Below are positions 10,081-21,131 of a stretch of DNA of 64,000 bases, one piece after another. Each line of letters opens with the position of its first letter. The stretch's first letter is position 1. Both the position numbers and the translations under genes were made by a program. The DNA is from Gonapodya prolifera JEL478. Taxonomy: Eukaryota; Monoblepharomycota; Monoblepharidomycetes; Monoblepharidales; Gonapodyaceae. Location: the NCBI GenBank assembly GCA_001574975.1, contig KQ965736.1, positions 3,725 through 67,724 of the forward strand. The letters run 5' to 3'. The notes under the pieces are model-generated. The model was not told the origin of the DNA and searched no databases. It was given only the letters and a program-made list of their open reading frames with translations.

Positions 10081-10383
10081 GAAGGGAATTGCGAAATATC
10101 ACTACGAACCCATTGACAATAGCATTACTGGAAGTGTTCCTAGTACTTTATGTCTTTGCTGCTCACTGGTCGAGTGTTGGATGCAATAAACCTCAACCTA
10201 CATACACCGCCAACCTGTTCGCACTCCCACTCTTTCTTTTGTCTCCAAAAAAAATCTCCAAATATAATATCACCGTCGCCCTCTTATCACGCTCACCCAG
10301 CCACCACAAGCCCTGTCGCCTAAACCCCTACTTCCGCCGCACAGAACCTTGGTTGCACACCCCACGTCCACGCCGCACCCACA
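10081..10383. promoter_or_regulatory. Shared upstream region between two divergent genes
   Basis: The 300 bases between the uS3m-like gene (minus) and the M13 peptidase (plus) must contain both promoters. It includes a pyrimidine-rich tract at about 10220-10245 and an A-run at about 10247-10253. No specific operator is recognisable. Confidence 0.35.
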
Positions 10384-13300
10384 ATGGCGGCACCGGACGA
10401 CAGACAGCCGCGTGAGTGTCCTCCCTCTTTCTCCCCTGTCCGCGCCATCACCCACTCGCCTTCCCCCTCCCCTTCTCTCTCTGCGCCCATCGCCATCGGG
10501 TCACGCCCCCCACCCCACCCAAGTGCTGGACAGACAAGACGCAGACGAGGAGCGCGGACCTGCGCATGGAGTGCCAGTGTGGGCAAGGCTCGAGCGGTTT
10601 TCGAGAACGGTGAGTGGTGCGCGCGTGCCGGTCCCTCCGTCGTGGTAATGAGGGAGGGGGTTGGCCCTCGTGGGGAACTGGGGAGGTGGGAGACCTGACC
10701 TGACGCGTCAACCACCAACTCTCACGCCCGTCCATCCATGCGTTCTGCCTCTCCTCCTGCTCATGCGCGCGCCAGGAGAAAATGCTCGGCCCCGCGTCCT
10801 TCCTGGTACGTCTTTGCCACCCCTTCCCCTTCCCCTTTCCTCTCCCCCTCTCCCCCCATTCACACCTCTCCCCCCACCCCCACGCACACAAAAGCTGCTC
10901 GTCCTCGTCCTCGTATTCGGAAGTCTCTACGTGTCCTCCTCGCCCGGGCGCAGGGGCAGAGGTCCTCCCGGTGACATGTGTGTGAGTATCCCCGTGCAGA
11001 GTCGAATGCAGGGACGGCGTGTGGAGAGTAAGAGCATGCGTGGGCCAAGGACGGTCTCCGTGCCTGCGACCAATGGATTCGATACGTCGCAACTACTCTC
11101 GACGTGGATGTACATACAAACTCGGATCGACCCACGCACACAAAACAATTCCCATCCCCACACTCGCGTCCTCCACAGCACGGAGAGAAGCCTGGGATAT
11201 GTGCGCGTACCGACGTGGTGGCGACTGGAGGTCGGAGAGTGGAATGGACGACGGGGTGTGTTGAATGTTTATGTGGACTCAGCAGGTTGTACCGGGACGG
11301 TTTTGGACGTGGAGCCGGAGAGGGATCGTTGCGTTGAGCCGGGCGAGAGTGACGTGTGGGGTTGGAAGTGGAGGCGGAGGCGGAGGAAGGACCGTTGTAA
11401 ACACTAGTCGCGAGAATGACGTGCGGGGATGGAGGCGGCGGCGGCGGTGGACCGTTGCGTTTGAGACTGATGTATCTCACCTATCCCTCTTCACCTCGCC
11501 TACCTCAACCACCTCACCCTCCCCCCCACCACACCACCACACCAAGCTCACCCCCGAATGCGTCGTCGGCGCCGCCGCCATCGTCAACAACCTCAACACC
11601 AAAGTGTCCCCGTGCGAGGACTTTTACGAGTTCGCGTGTGGGGGGTGGACGGAGGTGCGTGTGGGGGGTGGGGGTGGGCGTAGGGTCGTGGGGCCGTGGG
11701 GTCGTGGGTGGGGAATGGGGGATGGGGCGATGGCGCGGTGGACGAAGGGTGCGGGAGGGGAGATGGGGGCGGGTGAACGAAGGGTGGAGGTCACGTTGGA
11801 AGTGGACCAGGGTGTGATGGGACTCCGACTCCGGACGACAATAGGTAGGGGTGGGAAACCTGCCCGTCCAGCGATAGGGTTCAGGTGTGAGACGGACGAG
11901 GGGACGGGAAACGGAGCCGTCATGCGGACGACCGCAAATGGAGCGAGGATTACCCTTTTCGAACGCCGGTCCAAGGGGGTTGTGGAGCGAGACGAGGGAG
12001 TGCGAGAAGTGTTGCTCATTTGTATCCCTCTCTGAATTCGGCACACCCGGCAAACCCCCTGCCCCCTCCTCCCCCCCCGACCACGAACACGAACACGCGA
12101 CCCTCTCTCAGAAAAACCCAATCCCGGACGCCAAGTCCCGCATCTCTTCTGTACGTATCTCCTTGGTGTCTCTTGGCAACGTGCTGCGCTCTCACTCTCC
12201 ACCCCTCCAATCCAAACCCCCGCCCCAACCCCTGTCGTCTCATCCCCACCCTTACTAGTTCGACGTCCTCTCCGACAACAACAAGCGCGTCCTCCGCGCC
12301 GCCCTCGAATCCCCGTACCGCCTGTCATCGTCCGTCCCCGCAGGACAGGAGGCCCAGGACCGCGCCAACTTTGATATGGTCGCGGGGCTGTACAAGACGT
12401 GGTGCGTTTGCGTTTGTTTGCGGTTGCGTGCGGGGGGGGAGGTGCGGGATGAGCGGCGCTGTTGCACTTACCCGATACTACATACCGATCCTCCACCTCC
12501 CTCCCCAAACCGAAGCACGAACGAAACTGCAATCGACGCCGTGGGTGCCAAGCCTGTGCTCGACCTGCTGACGAAGCTGGACGCGCAGGTTGGCGACTTG
12601 GCCGACGCGACAGCGTATGCGCACCAGATTGGAGTACCGGTTTTGTTCGGGATAGGTGAGGCGTTGGATTGGTGCGGGGTGTGGAGAGTGTGGCGTTGAA
12701 GATACCGTGCGGTTGCAGGCGTCGAAGCGGACTTTGTGGACCCGGACAGCAATAAGGTGTACGTCGGTCAGGATGGAATCAGGTACCGTATTCAAGTACC
12801 TTTCATGACAACGCGAGCATGGCACGTCACACTTCGGACCCGATCCCCCCCTCACCTCATCTAACGCAGCTTGCCCTCGCCGGAATACTACCAGGAACCC
12901 AAGACGGTCGCATTCTTGAAACAGGTCATCACTGACACGTTCGCCGTCATCGTCAAGGACGTGCCCAAGGGATACGCCGATTGGGCAGCTGTTGCGGATC
13001 GTATTGTCGCGTTCGAGACCAAGTTGGCGGCGATTACCCTGCCAGCGGATGAGTTGCAAGGTGCGTAGCCTCTCGTCAATGCCCTGGCCTGCCCTTTCTG
13101 CGGTGCGGGCACAATATCTCAAGCCTCACCTACTTGTCCGCACAGACCCTGCCGCCACATACAACCCCACCAAAATCTCGACCCTGGTGTCCACGACACC
13201 GTCGTTCCCTTGGACCGAGTACCTAAACCTCCGCTTCCCGAGCGCCCAGTTCCCGGACCTCGTTAAGCCCGACACCGAAATTATCGTGACCACGCCAAAG

Positions 13301-15285
13301 TACTTTGCCGACCTCGAGGCGGTGCTCAAGGCCGTCGACCTCAAGGACTTGAAGCTGTACTTCCACTGGCACCTTATAGACGGGTACGCCGGAGCTCTGG
13401 GAGAGCAATGGAGAGAGCCTCACAAGAGGTTCAGGCAGTTTTTGTCGGGAGCCAAAGGTGAAGTCTGTGGCGGGGGTGTGGTTTGTCTTTCATTTCGCGG
13501 GGCTCACAAGCACTACTGTGTGTACTTCAAACCTTCCGGCTTGCAGCCGACCCGCCAAGATGGGAAGTGTGCCTGGGCGTCGTCGACAACATCCTCGGGT
13601 ACATGGAGGGCAAGCTGTTTGTGGACGCGGCGTTCAGCGGTGACAGCAAGGAGGCAGCGTCGCGCACCATTGACGGGATCAAGGCGGCGAGTGAGTTGCT
13701 GTTTCTCGCGTCGGTATGGTGCATTCCTAACGTAACTGTGCGCCAGTGATTCGGAGGATCCCTGAGCTGACCTGGATCGACCCCGCGACGCAGGAGGAGG
13801 CTATCGCGAAAGTTAAGGCCCTGACCAGGAAGATTGGGTTCCCCGATTTCACGCTGGACCCCACCAAGCTTCGCGAGAAGTACGACGGATTAGAGAGTGA
13901 GTGCGGAGTGATAGGCGGCATTGGAGGACGATCAAGACGCGCTGACGCTCTGCTCCGGGTGCAGTCGACCCGACGAGCTACTTCCAAAACATTCTGCAGT
14001 CGTCGGAATGGCAAGGTGTGTGGATTGTGTGGCTTTATGCGTGTCGTCTCCATCTTAAATCGTTTTTGCCAAGAATCGGACAACCTCAAGAAGATCAACA
14101 AGCCAGTTGACCGTAGTGAATGGGACAGTACGTTGTCAGAGTGCGAGCTCGTTCCGTAGCCTGTGTGCAGTGCCCTAACGTTGCTTGGATTCCAGTGTCG
14201 CCGCAAACTGTTAACGCTTATTACAACCCACCGGGAAATGAAATCGGTATTTACGGTTGGTTTTGTGGGGTCTGTTTTTCGGTTACTGAGTATTGTTGCC
14301 TTTCGTTTTCTCCTGCAACGTGCAATGTCGCTTGGCGATGTGCAATTGGGCTTCGCAAACAACAAGTGGTACGTACAAATGCTTTGCGCGTTGGTATCAC
14401 AACACTAAAGTATCGTTCAATGCAGTTCCCCGCCGGTATTCTGCAAAGCCCGTTCTTCACTGCGGCTCTTCCAAGCTACTTGAAGTGGGTGATGAGATTT
14501 ACTTCAAGTCCACGAACAATTCGAAATAACACACCTTGACATCCAGCTATGGCGGTATCGGTGCAGTCGTCGGTCACGAACTCACGCACGCGTTCGACAA
14601 CAACGGTCGTGAATTCGATAAGGAAGGAAAGCTCCGCGACTGGTGGGGTGAGGAGACGTCGCGCAACTTTGAGGAGAGGGCGCAATGCTTCGTGAACCAG
14701 TACGGAAACTTCACCGTGAAGGGACCAGATGGTAAATCGGTCAACGTGAATGGAAAATTGACTTTGGGAGAGGTGCGTTTGGACTCGAGCGCTCCAATTG
14801 GGTTCTTTGAGAGTTCACGTCTCCACCTCGCTTTCCAGAACCTCGCCGATGTAGGCGGTATCTCGCGTGCATTCGAAGCCTGGAAGACTGAAGCCGCGAC
14901 GCCCGAAGGCTCCAAGCAGAACTTTTTGCTGCCAGGCCTCCAAGCGTTTTCGAAGGAGCAGCTGTTCTTTGTTAGCTTTGCGCAGGTGTGGTGCTCGGCC
15001 GTCCGGCCGGCTCAAGCTGTGCAAAGGGTGAGTTGCAGTTGCCTGGATGCGAAATGGGGAAGTAGACATGTGACTGATGATGGTCGTTGGCTTTTCTAGG
15101 TCCGGACTGACCCCCACTCCCCGCCTGTTTACCGAGGTGAGAACATGTTCGTTTTGTGCCAAACGCTAGTGTCGAGGTCTCACGGAATTTTTTCTTGTGC
15201 AGTTTTGGGTGCCATCAAGGACACGAAAGAATTCAAGACTGCCTTTGGGTGCAGCGGCAAATATCCCACGTGCCAGATTTGGTAG
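10384..15285 (+). CDS. M13 neprilysin/ECE-like zinc metallopeptidase, type II membrane protein
   Basis: About 22 exons give 757 residues. The N-terminus is a short cytosolic tail, then one transmembrane helix (EKMLGPASFL joined to LLVLVLVFGSLYV), then the M13 ectodomain: CLTPECVVGA, CEDFYEFACGGW, the substrate-binding NAYYNPPGNE, the zinc site HELTH (near 14578-14592), third ligand in ENLADVGG and the family's C-terminal CQIW. Exons follow GT-AG almost throughout (10384-10411, 10524-10609, 10776-10805, 10895-10981, 11547-11654 and so on to 15203-15285). The intron before exon 5 is 565 bases. One junction, between 14246 and 14426, does not close in frame unless a 2-base exon (TG, 14367-14368) is used; its product is the valine of the conserved IVFPAG. 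The enzyme would cleave peptides outside the cell or in secretory lumen. Confidence 0.9.
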
Positions 15286-15682
15286 ATGCATCTTGTAGTG
15301 TGTATAGTCGAACCATATAAAACTCTTGAACAATAATGTTCATTTTTTGTTCAACACGGAGGGTGTTTTCATAACTGGGTCGTGCCTGCGTACATCTGAG
15401 TGCTAATGCTCTCATTTCTACCTTATCATCTTTCTCCAGTTCATGACGACCGATGAAGTGATTGTTGTATTTTTCCGGGAGGTTCTCCTTTCTCGTTCGT
15501 CCCGATCACGCCGGTTCACGATCAATCACGTCAGCATCCCTCCGCAAACGAATTCAAATCCTTGGCAATAAAAGTTCACCCCATAAGAATCCATCCACGA
15601 AGCCACCGCTACCAGCCATCCGCCCAACCAATCGATCTCTCTTCACAACCCACTCAACCCTTTCCAACATACCGCACTTGCA
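15286..15682. other. Intergenic, nothing recognised
   Basis: This stretch carries the 3' region of the M13 gene and the promoter of the carbonic anhydrase gene. A CCAAT-like CAACCAATCG lies at about 15624-15633, roughly 50 bases before the start codon. No RNA gene is evident. Confidence 0.4.
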
Positions 15683-16548
15683 ATGCCTATCGTCGATTCG
15701 GATTTGGAAGACGCTCACCCCATCACGAGCACGGGCACGGACGTCATCCAGCGCATGATTCAGGGGAACCGAGTCTGGGTCGAGAAGTCCAAGGAGCGGT
15801 TCGGCGCCGACTACTTTGAGAAGCTGTCGCAGGGCCAGTCACCCGAGGTGTGCTTCATCGGGTGCTCGGACTCGCGTGTTCCGGCGGAGCGGATGACCAA
15901 GATGAAACCCGTGAGTTGCGCAGGGGCTGAGGTGAGGTGGTGGGATGGTCGCTTAAGTTTTCTTCGTTGTGTGGTCGATAGGGAGAGCTCTTTGTCCACC
16001 GCAACATCGCCAACGTGGTGGCACATAACGACATTTCGGCCTTGTCGGTGCTCCAGTTTTCGGTCCTCTCACTGAAAGTTAAGCACATTGTTGTGTGTGG
16101 ACACGATCATTGCGGTGGTGTTGGTGAGTTCGACGTCTATCTGAATTTATATTGTACGGTTCCTAAATCAGTCCAATCTCGCGTTTCAGCCGCGGCACTG
16201 TCTGGCACACAACTCCCGGGCGTCATCGACCCCTGGCTCAACACGATCCGGGACGTCATCACCCGACACCAATCCGAACTTGCCAAACTCCCCGCCCCCG
16301 CGCGCCTGTCGCTCACCGTGAAACTCAACGTCGCCAACTCCCTCCGCAACGTGTGTCTGAGCCCTGCTGTTCGCGAGGCGTGGAAAGACGGGCGGGACCT
16401 GTCCGTACACGGATGGGTGTATGACCTCGGAACGGGCCTCGTGGAGGACCTGGGCATCTCGGTGAAGAAGCTGGAGGATCTGGAAGGGTGGGAGAAGATT
16501 GTGGAGGAGAGGATCGTGAAGAAGGTGTTGGCGAAAGTGGCGAAATGA
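15683..16548 (+). CDS. Beta-carbonic anhydrase
   Basis: Exons 15683-15910, 15982-16123 and 16190-16548 join in frame to 242 residues, a normal length for the family. It catalyses reversible hydration of CO2 to bicarbonate. The zinc site is visible: Cys in FIGCSDSRVP, whose Asp-Arg form the catalytic dyad, and His/Cys in VVCGHDHCGGV. GELFVHRNIAN and the C-terminal DLSVHGWVYDLGTG are also typical. There is no signal or transit peptide, so cytosolic action is likely. The two introns interrupt after MKP and inside the GHDHCGGV loop. Confidence 0.93.
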
Positions 16549-16899
16549 GGTTGGACTGCAATATCCCTTGTGCACTTTTACATACAGATATTTGATTGGC
16601 GCGGTTGAAATGTGATTTGACGATACTTTGATATGGTTTCGAGATTCATTCGGCTTGTCATGCGTACGCGCGAATCAATAAGAGTTGAGTGAGTCGAGTG
16701 CTTCGGCCAAACGAGTGTGGCACGGCATTTGGATTGTGTGGACTCCCGATCCATCGTTCCCAAGGAGCCCAAAGTGCGTTGGACTTCTTCTTCCTTTTCT
16801 CCGACTACGCGGCAGAGCAACCTCGTGACACGCAGTCGGGCGTGGGTTCATCCAGACACCCACCTTTACATCTAGTCCACCGATCAAAGAACAATCATC
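16549..16899. other. Intergenic, nothing recognised
   Basis: About 350 bases between the carbonic anhydrase stop and the first trace of the MYND gene. Frames here are short and overlap on both strands, with no splice-consistent coding pattern. Confidence 0.4.
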
Positions 16900-18207
16900 C
16901 AAAGGAAGAAAGCAGGAGGGGAACGGCTCGAGCGCTAGACACAGGCAACAGGACCCGTCTTCAAGCGGCGAGCGGGAACGAGGATCGGATTCAAAGCCCA
17001 TTCACTCGGCCTCAGCCTCGGGGGAGTGCATACCCGTGAAGCGACTCCCGGGACTTTGCGAGGCGATACAAGACCACGACCGCATTGGTGTGTTTGTGGA
17101 GATGTTCCGCTCACTGACGTGGTCGTCGGAGGAAGCGATGATGGGCACTCTGCAACGCATCATCGCGCCGGCGCAGCCTGTGCCCCGAGCCGTTGATAAT
17201 TTCTTGTGGATGCGTTCACGTCCATTTACATGTTCACTGCTGACCAGAGGATGCATGTGGGCTATAGCTTGTTGGGGCAAGCTTGCATCGCTGATGCACT
17301 CAACGGGTCCTCCAGTGGACCAAGCACAAAGAGACTATTCGACGGTGCGCGTCGATCGCGTGCCTTCCCGACATAATATGGATACTTTCTCGTCCCTGAG
17401 CCCGGCGTAACATCGACTTTGCTGAACTGAGCCGAACCTACCGGTCGACGTCCACCATCTCCAATGCGCAAGATGAGGATCGCATTCCCACCCACACAGC
17501 CCCTCGAACGCTGTTTTCCCTTACCGCTTGGTGAAGCGTAGTTTCTCTATGCACTGCTCGCTCTCAACCTGAACCTCTCCATGTTGGATACCCCTACCCA
17601 AACGTGGCGCATGAACAGGCCCGTGGTATGGCACAACGCCATCTACGCAGCGTTAGACTACTTTGGTACAGACTGGGAAATGCGCGCGGCGGATGGTGTT
17701 GGAATGGGGAGAACCGTGATGGGGATGATGAGTTATGGAATCCACATCGGGTTGAACGAAGCATCACGAGAAGAGTTTGCGCGGCACGTGCCTCCAAACG
17801 ACCCCATTTTCGCAGAGTTGCGGATCGTATAGGACCATCTCTGCAAGACCATTGACCGTGAGAGCCCATCAGGGGAGTTCGACAATACAACCACGAATTG
17901 GACGGATCTGCATGGTCTCAACGACTTGTTCATGGCACTGATGTGGCTCGTCCCCGATGCGTTTGCCAAGCAGCCTCCCAACCAAAACAAGGGCGAGAAG
18001 GGGCTCAAGTATCGTGACAGGGTGCGATTGCAAATCGGAGTGTTTAGTGCGCAAACCCTCCATGCAACGTGACCAAGAGTTGCAAGGGCTATTGTGGAGC
18101 TGAAGCGGTGTGTCGAGTGTGGGAGTGCAAGGTATTGCAGCCCAGCATGTCAGAAGGCCCACTGGAGCAATCACAAGAAGTGGTGCGCGCGATTTAAAGA
18201 GGTTTGA
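16900..18207 (+). pseudogene. MYND zinc-finger protein gene with two in-frame stops
   Basis: The 3' part ends with a clear MYND finger at about 18101-18195: CVECGSARYCSPACQ then HWSNHKKWC, with the C-x2-C, C-x3-C and H-x3-C spacing. Upstream in the same frame run GTDWEMRAADGVGMG and LNDLFMALMWLVPDAF. An exon seems to start after the acceptor at 17541. That frame is interrupted by TAG at 17830-17832 and TGA at 18070-18072 while recognisable protein continues on both sides. Earlier exons include GLCEAIQDHDRIGVFVEMF (17050s) and YMFTADQRMHVGYSLLGQA in a shifted frame. Each stop lies inside a GT...AG stretch of 21 or 18 bases that keeps frame if removed, but introns that short are not otherwise seen here. 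I judge it a decaying gene; the start is uncertain. Confidence 0.65.
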
Positions 18208-18914
18208 AGGGACTCCGTCGCAGGAACTGCCTTTTCGAGCGAATTCGGCTACAACGCGACTGCAATTTTTGTGTTGGTGCCAGACAGACACAGGAACGAA
18301 TAAACGATTATCATTCTTTGGCACTTGCGTTTCTGTATCACTAATTATCACTACGCACTGCATAGCAGTTTTCGCACAACCAAAACACAGCACCGCTTCT
18401 GGTGTGTGTTAGGGCGAAACCTTGTGTTGAGTGATTCGACGATACGTATACCTGGTTTCGGAGTTTCAATTGGCTGATCATTGGCCCTCACGAGCACGGA
18501 GGTCCCGCAACTATTATTCGTGGACACGAGCTACATATTATTGCGTCCCCTTCATGTGCCCATCCGACTCAACACAAAACAGGTACCCGAACGAAGTGTG
18601 TTGAGTGAGCCGGAGGGGAGGAAGGCGGGCGGGGCGGGACTGAAGCAAAGGTTCGTTGACGTAAGAGTTGTGAAGTGATGGCAGCTCTAGATAAGTGCAC
18701 GGCAAAGTCTCAGAATCAGGAAACGACTAGCTTGCCCAAAAGAGCAAAGGGATCCAATAGCTATCTTGCTATCTAAGTAACTAACTTTGAAATCCGCCAA
18801 TTTTCATCCAGTCATGACTCTCAAGAGTTTCGGCCCCCTTTTCCTTGATCGATCAGGGACGTTCCCATCACACCCGCGCAGAACTCCGACTCCATCGTCA
18901 TCAGCACTGCGTCC
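18208..18914. other. Intergenic, nothing recognised
   Basis: Seven hundred bases with only short frames. It contains the 3' flank of the MYND pseudogene and presumably the promoter of the next gene. No repeats, tRNA-like fold or transposon fragment was noticed. Confidence 0.4.
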
Positions 18915-20776
18915 ATGGCATATTCGAACGATACCGAAACCTTCCCCTATGCGCTCGCTAAGGCCGACAGTGACGTCGGCCTTAGCGAGCTGGTCCTGTG
19001 CTCCCAGGTGAGCCTGGTATAACCATGTCCCAATCATCCTGGTGCCGAAGGGAGCAAGTGGGAGCGATGGTTACTGAGCTCCGTTTCTGCCTCGGCAATA
19101 CGTTCATGGGAGCCATTCTTTCATCACATAGGGCGCCTTTATCAACCTCTTGGTATGCTACTACTTCATTCAGCTGTTCAAGGTGAGCTTCACCATGTCA
19201 ATTTGACCCATGAAACCGACTGATCAAAGCCGCGTTGACCAGCGACGAGGTACCAAACACTCTTGACGAGATGATCCAGTTGACGTGTTATGTTGTGAGA
19301 GATCTTCACCACCGACTCTGGCACTGTCATCACCAAAATTACTTCAACGACATTTATCCCTCCAGGCGAACTTCCTTGCCATGTTCTGCCGCGTGATCCT
19401 CAAAGGCACTATTATATTCTGTGACAACCCAACTATTACACACAGCATGTGCCAAGCCCTTTCTATTTCTGGTAAGTCAATGAGATATCGTCACGCTACC
19501 TGGACATCTCACCCTACACGCACGTACGCTCCTCTTATGCGTAGCATGCGTGCCCTGGGGAGGGACAATCATCGCCTATGCTCATTTGGCGATGGAGAAA
19601 CTGGCTAAAAGGAGGAGAATTATCGATCCAAGGGTGAGTTAGCTGCGGGAGGGAAGTAGAACTTTGGCATTCGCCTTCTCAATCCTTCGTTTTGCTTATA
19701 TGATAACTCGCACTTTCAACAACATCCCATATTCAAAACCACCAGGGCAGCCTAGTAGGTGATCGCGGCTACTTTGGTATGAGCCGTAAGGCATGCTTTC
19801 GAGCCGTATTCTTTGGCTATGTATTTGCTCTTCTGTGCGGGATCATTTATATGGTGGTGTCGCCGGACGGATGTGAGTGGGGTTCAAGGACTGCAAAACT
19901 GGCGACATTGAACAATCCTCATCGCGCAGTCGTATTGTCGTCTGGGAATTTGTCGTGTAACTTCTACTTGTAAGTGCACACCACTATCTTCGCATCGCGG
20001 AGTTAGCGAGTTCGGGGCGTCGGAAACTCTTGCACAGGAAACTCGAGATGTTACTCTCAACGCTCAACGTGCTTCATACCTTCACCACCCCACAGCGCCG
20101 GCTCCCACTGGTCTCACGTTCTCTTCGGTTTCATCACGCTTTTCTGCATTGTGGTCTCCCTGGGTAAAGTCATCGGATGCAGTCTCCAGGAGAACTACGT
20201 CGCAGAGGTCTACGCATGTGCCATGGTGTCGATTGCTGGGGACTTTAGGAAGCTGACGGAGATGCAAAAGAATGAAAGCAGACATGAGTTGGTGGAACAG
20301 AAGATTCTGATGGCGTTCGTGGGGTGGGTACCTGGTTTCGGGGGAAGAGGAGGATTTCGTCATCTGGAGAGTGCTGATCTCAAATCACAACACTCGTCCG
20401 ACCAGGGAGTGGATTCTGTAAACCATCGTGATCGCACAGGAAATGGTTACCCGACAGCGCGCCGACACTGGTCTCTCAATAGTAGCCTTCCTGTGCATCA
20501 AAGTGTGAGTGACACGTGCAATTTCGTGCGCGACACTTTTAGTCCTCATTTTTTGGGCATTCTTTGCACTATTCCCCAACATACCTTAGCTCCCCCACAA
20601 TCCAAGCACTCCTGGTGCTCTACTCGCACGAGTTCTCCGTCAGCAACGACGAAAACATCTCGGGCAGTCTCTTGGAGGTGTCACCGACAACAGTGTCGGG
20701 TGGAAAATCGTTGGAAGCCTCACCGACAATGGCGACAGTGGGAGGGTGGTCATTGACTTCGAACAAATATAGCTAG
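18915..20776 (+). CDS. Polytopic (seven-helix-type) membrane protein, function unknown
   Basis: Start ATG at 18915 gives MAYSNDTETFPYALAKADS. Successive exons encode hydrophobic helices: AFINLLVCYYFIQLF, FLAMFCRVILKGTIIF, CVPWGGTIIAYAHL, AVFFGYVFALLCGIIYMVV, WSHVLFGFITLFCIVVSLG and GLSIVAFLCIK. Extracellular-type cysteines occur (CEWG, LSCNFYL). The C-terminus (to 20776) is Ser/Gly-rich and soluble. Introns are short, with GTAAGT/GTGAGT donors. The last helix, VLIFWAFFALFPN, lies in a different frame from the tail YLSSPTIQALLVLYS, so either the final intron differs from my reading or one base is off near the C-run at 20574-20577. A similar gene follows directly, suggesting a local family, perhaps sensory receptors. 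I cannot name the family. Confidence 0.6.
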
Positions 20777-21131
20777 GACAGGTCGCGTGTTCATTAGATT
20801 CTCATGACTACTGTAGAATCGCTGTGTATTTCTGGGGACTCGACATTATGTTCGCGAGTCCAATGGCTCTCCGTTGAAGCATGAAGGACCAAGGGGGTAA
20901 GAGTCCCTGTGCAGTACCTTGAATATAAGGAGCGGTGTGGAAATACCTTTTTGCTGCGTTTTGGATGACGGAAGGAATTCCGCGCGACGATCCAGTGTGT
21001 GTGGCTCTGCGTGTTGCAAAATATATAAGGAATGGAGGTGTGACCACGACCACAATATATTGCGGCCGCCCTCACCCACGCACTCGGACGAAGCAGAAAG
21101 CAGAAAACAGCTGAAGGCGACGATTCGCGCG
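20777..21131. other. Intergenic between the two membrane-protein genes
   Basis: An upstream extension of the next open frame runs back to 20919 but looks non-coding, with Cys/Arg-rich, uneven composition. Promoter sequence is assumed here. Confidence 0.35.

Noticed and set aside
20419-20421. Premature TAA in the first seven-helix gene
   Set aside because: The stop lies inside an intron if the CAG acceptor at about 20436-20438 is used; the downstream exon EMVTRQRADTGLSIV then joins in frame.
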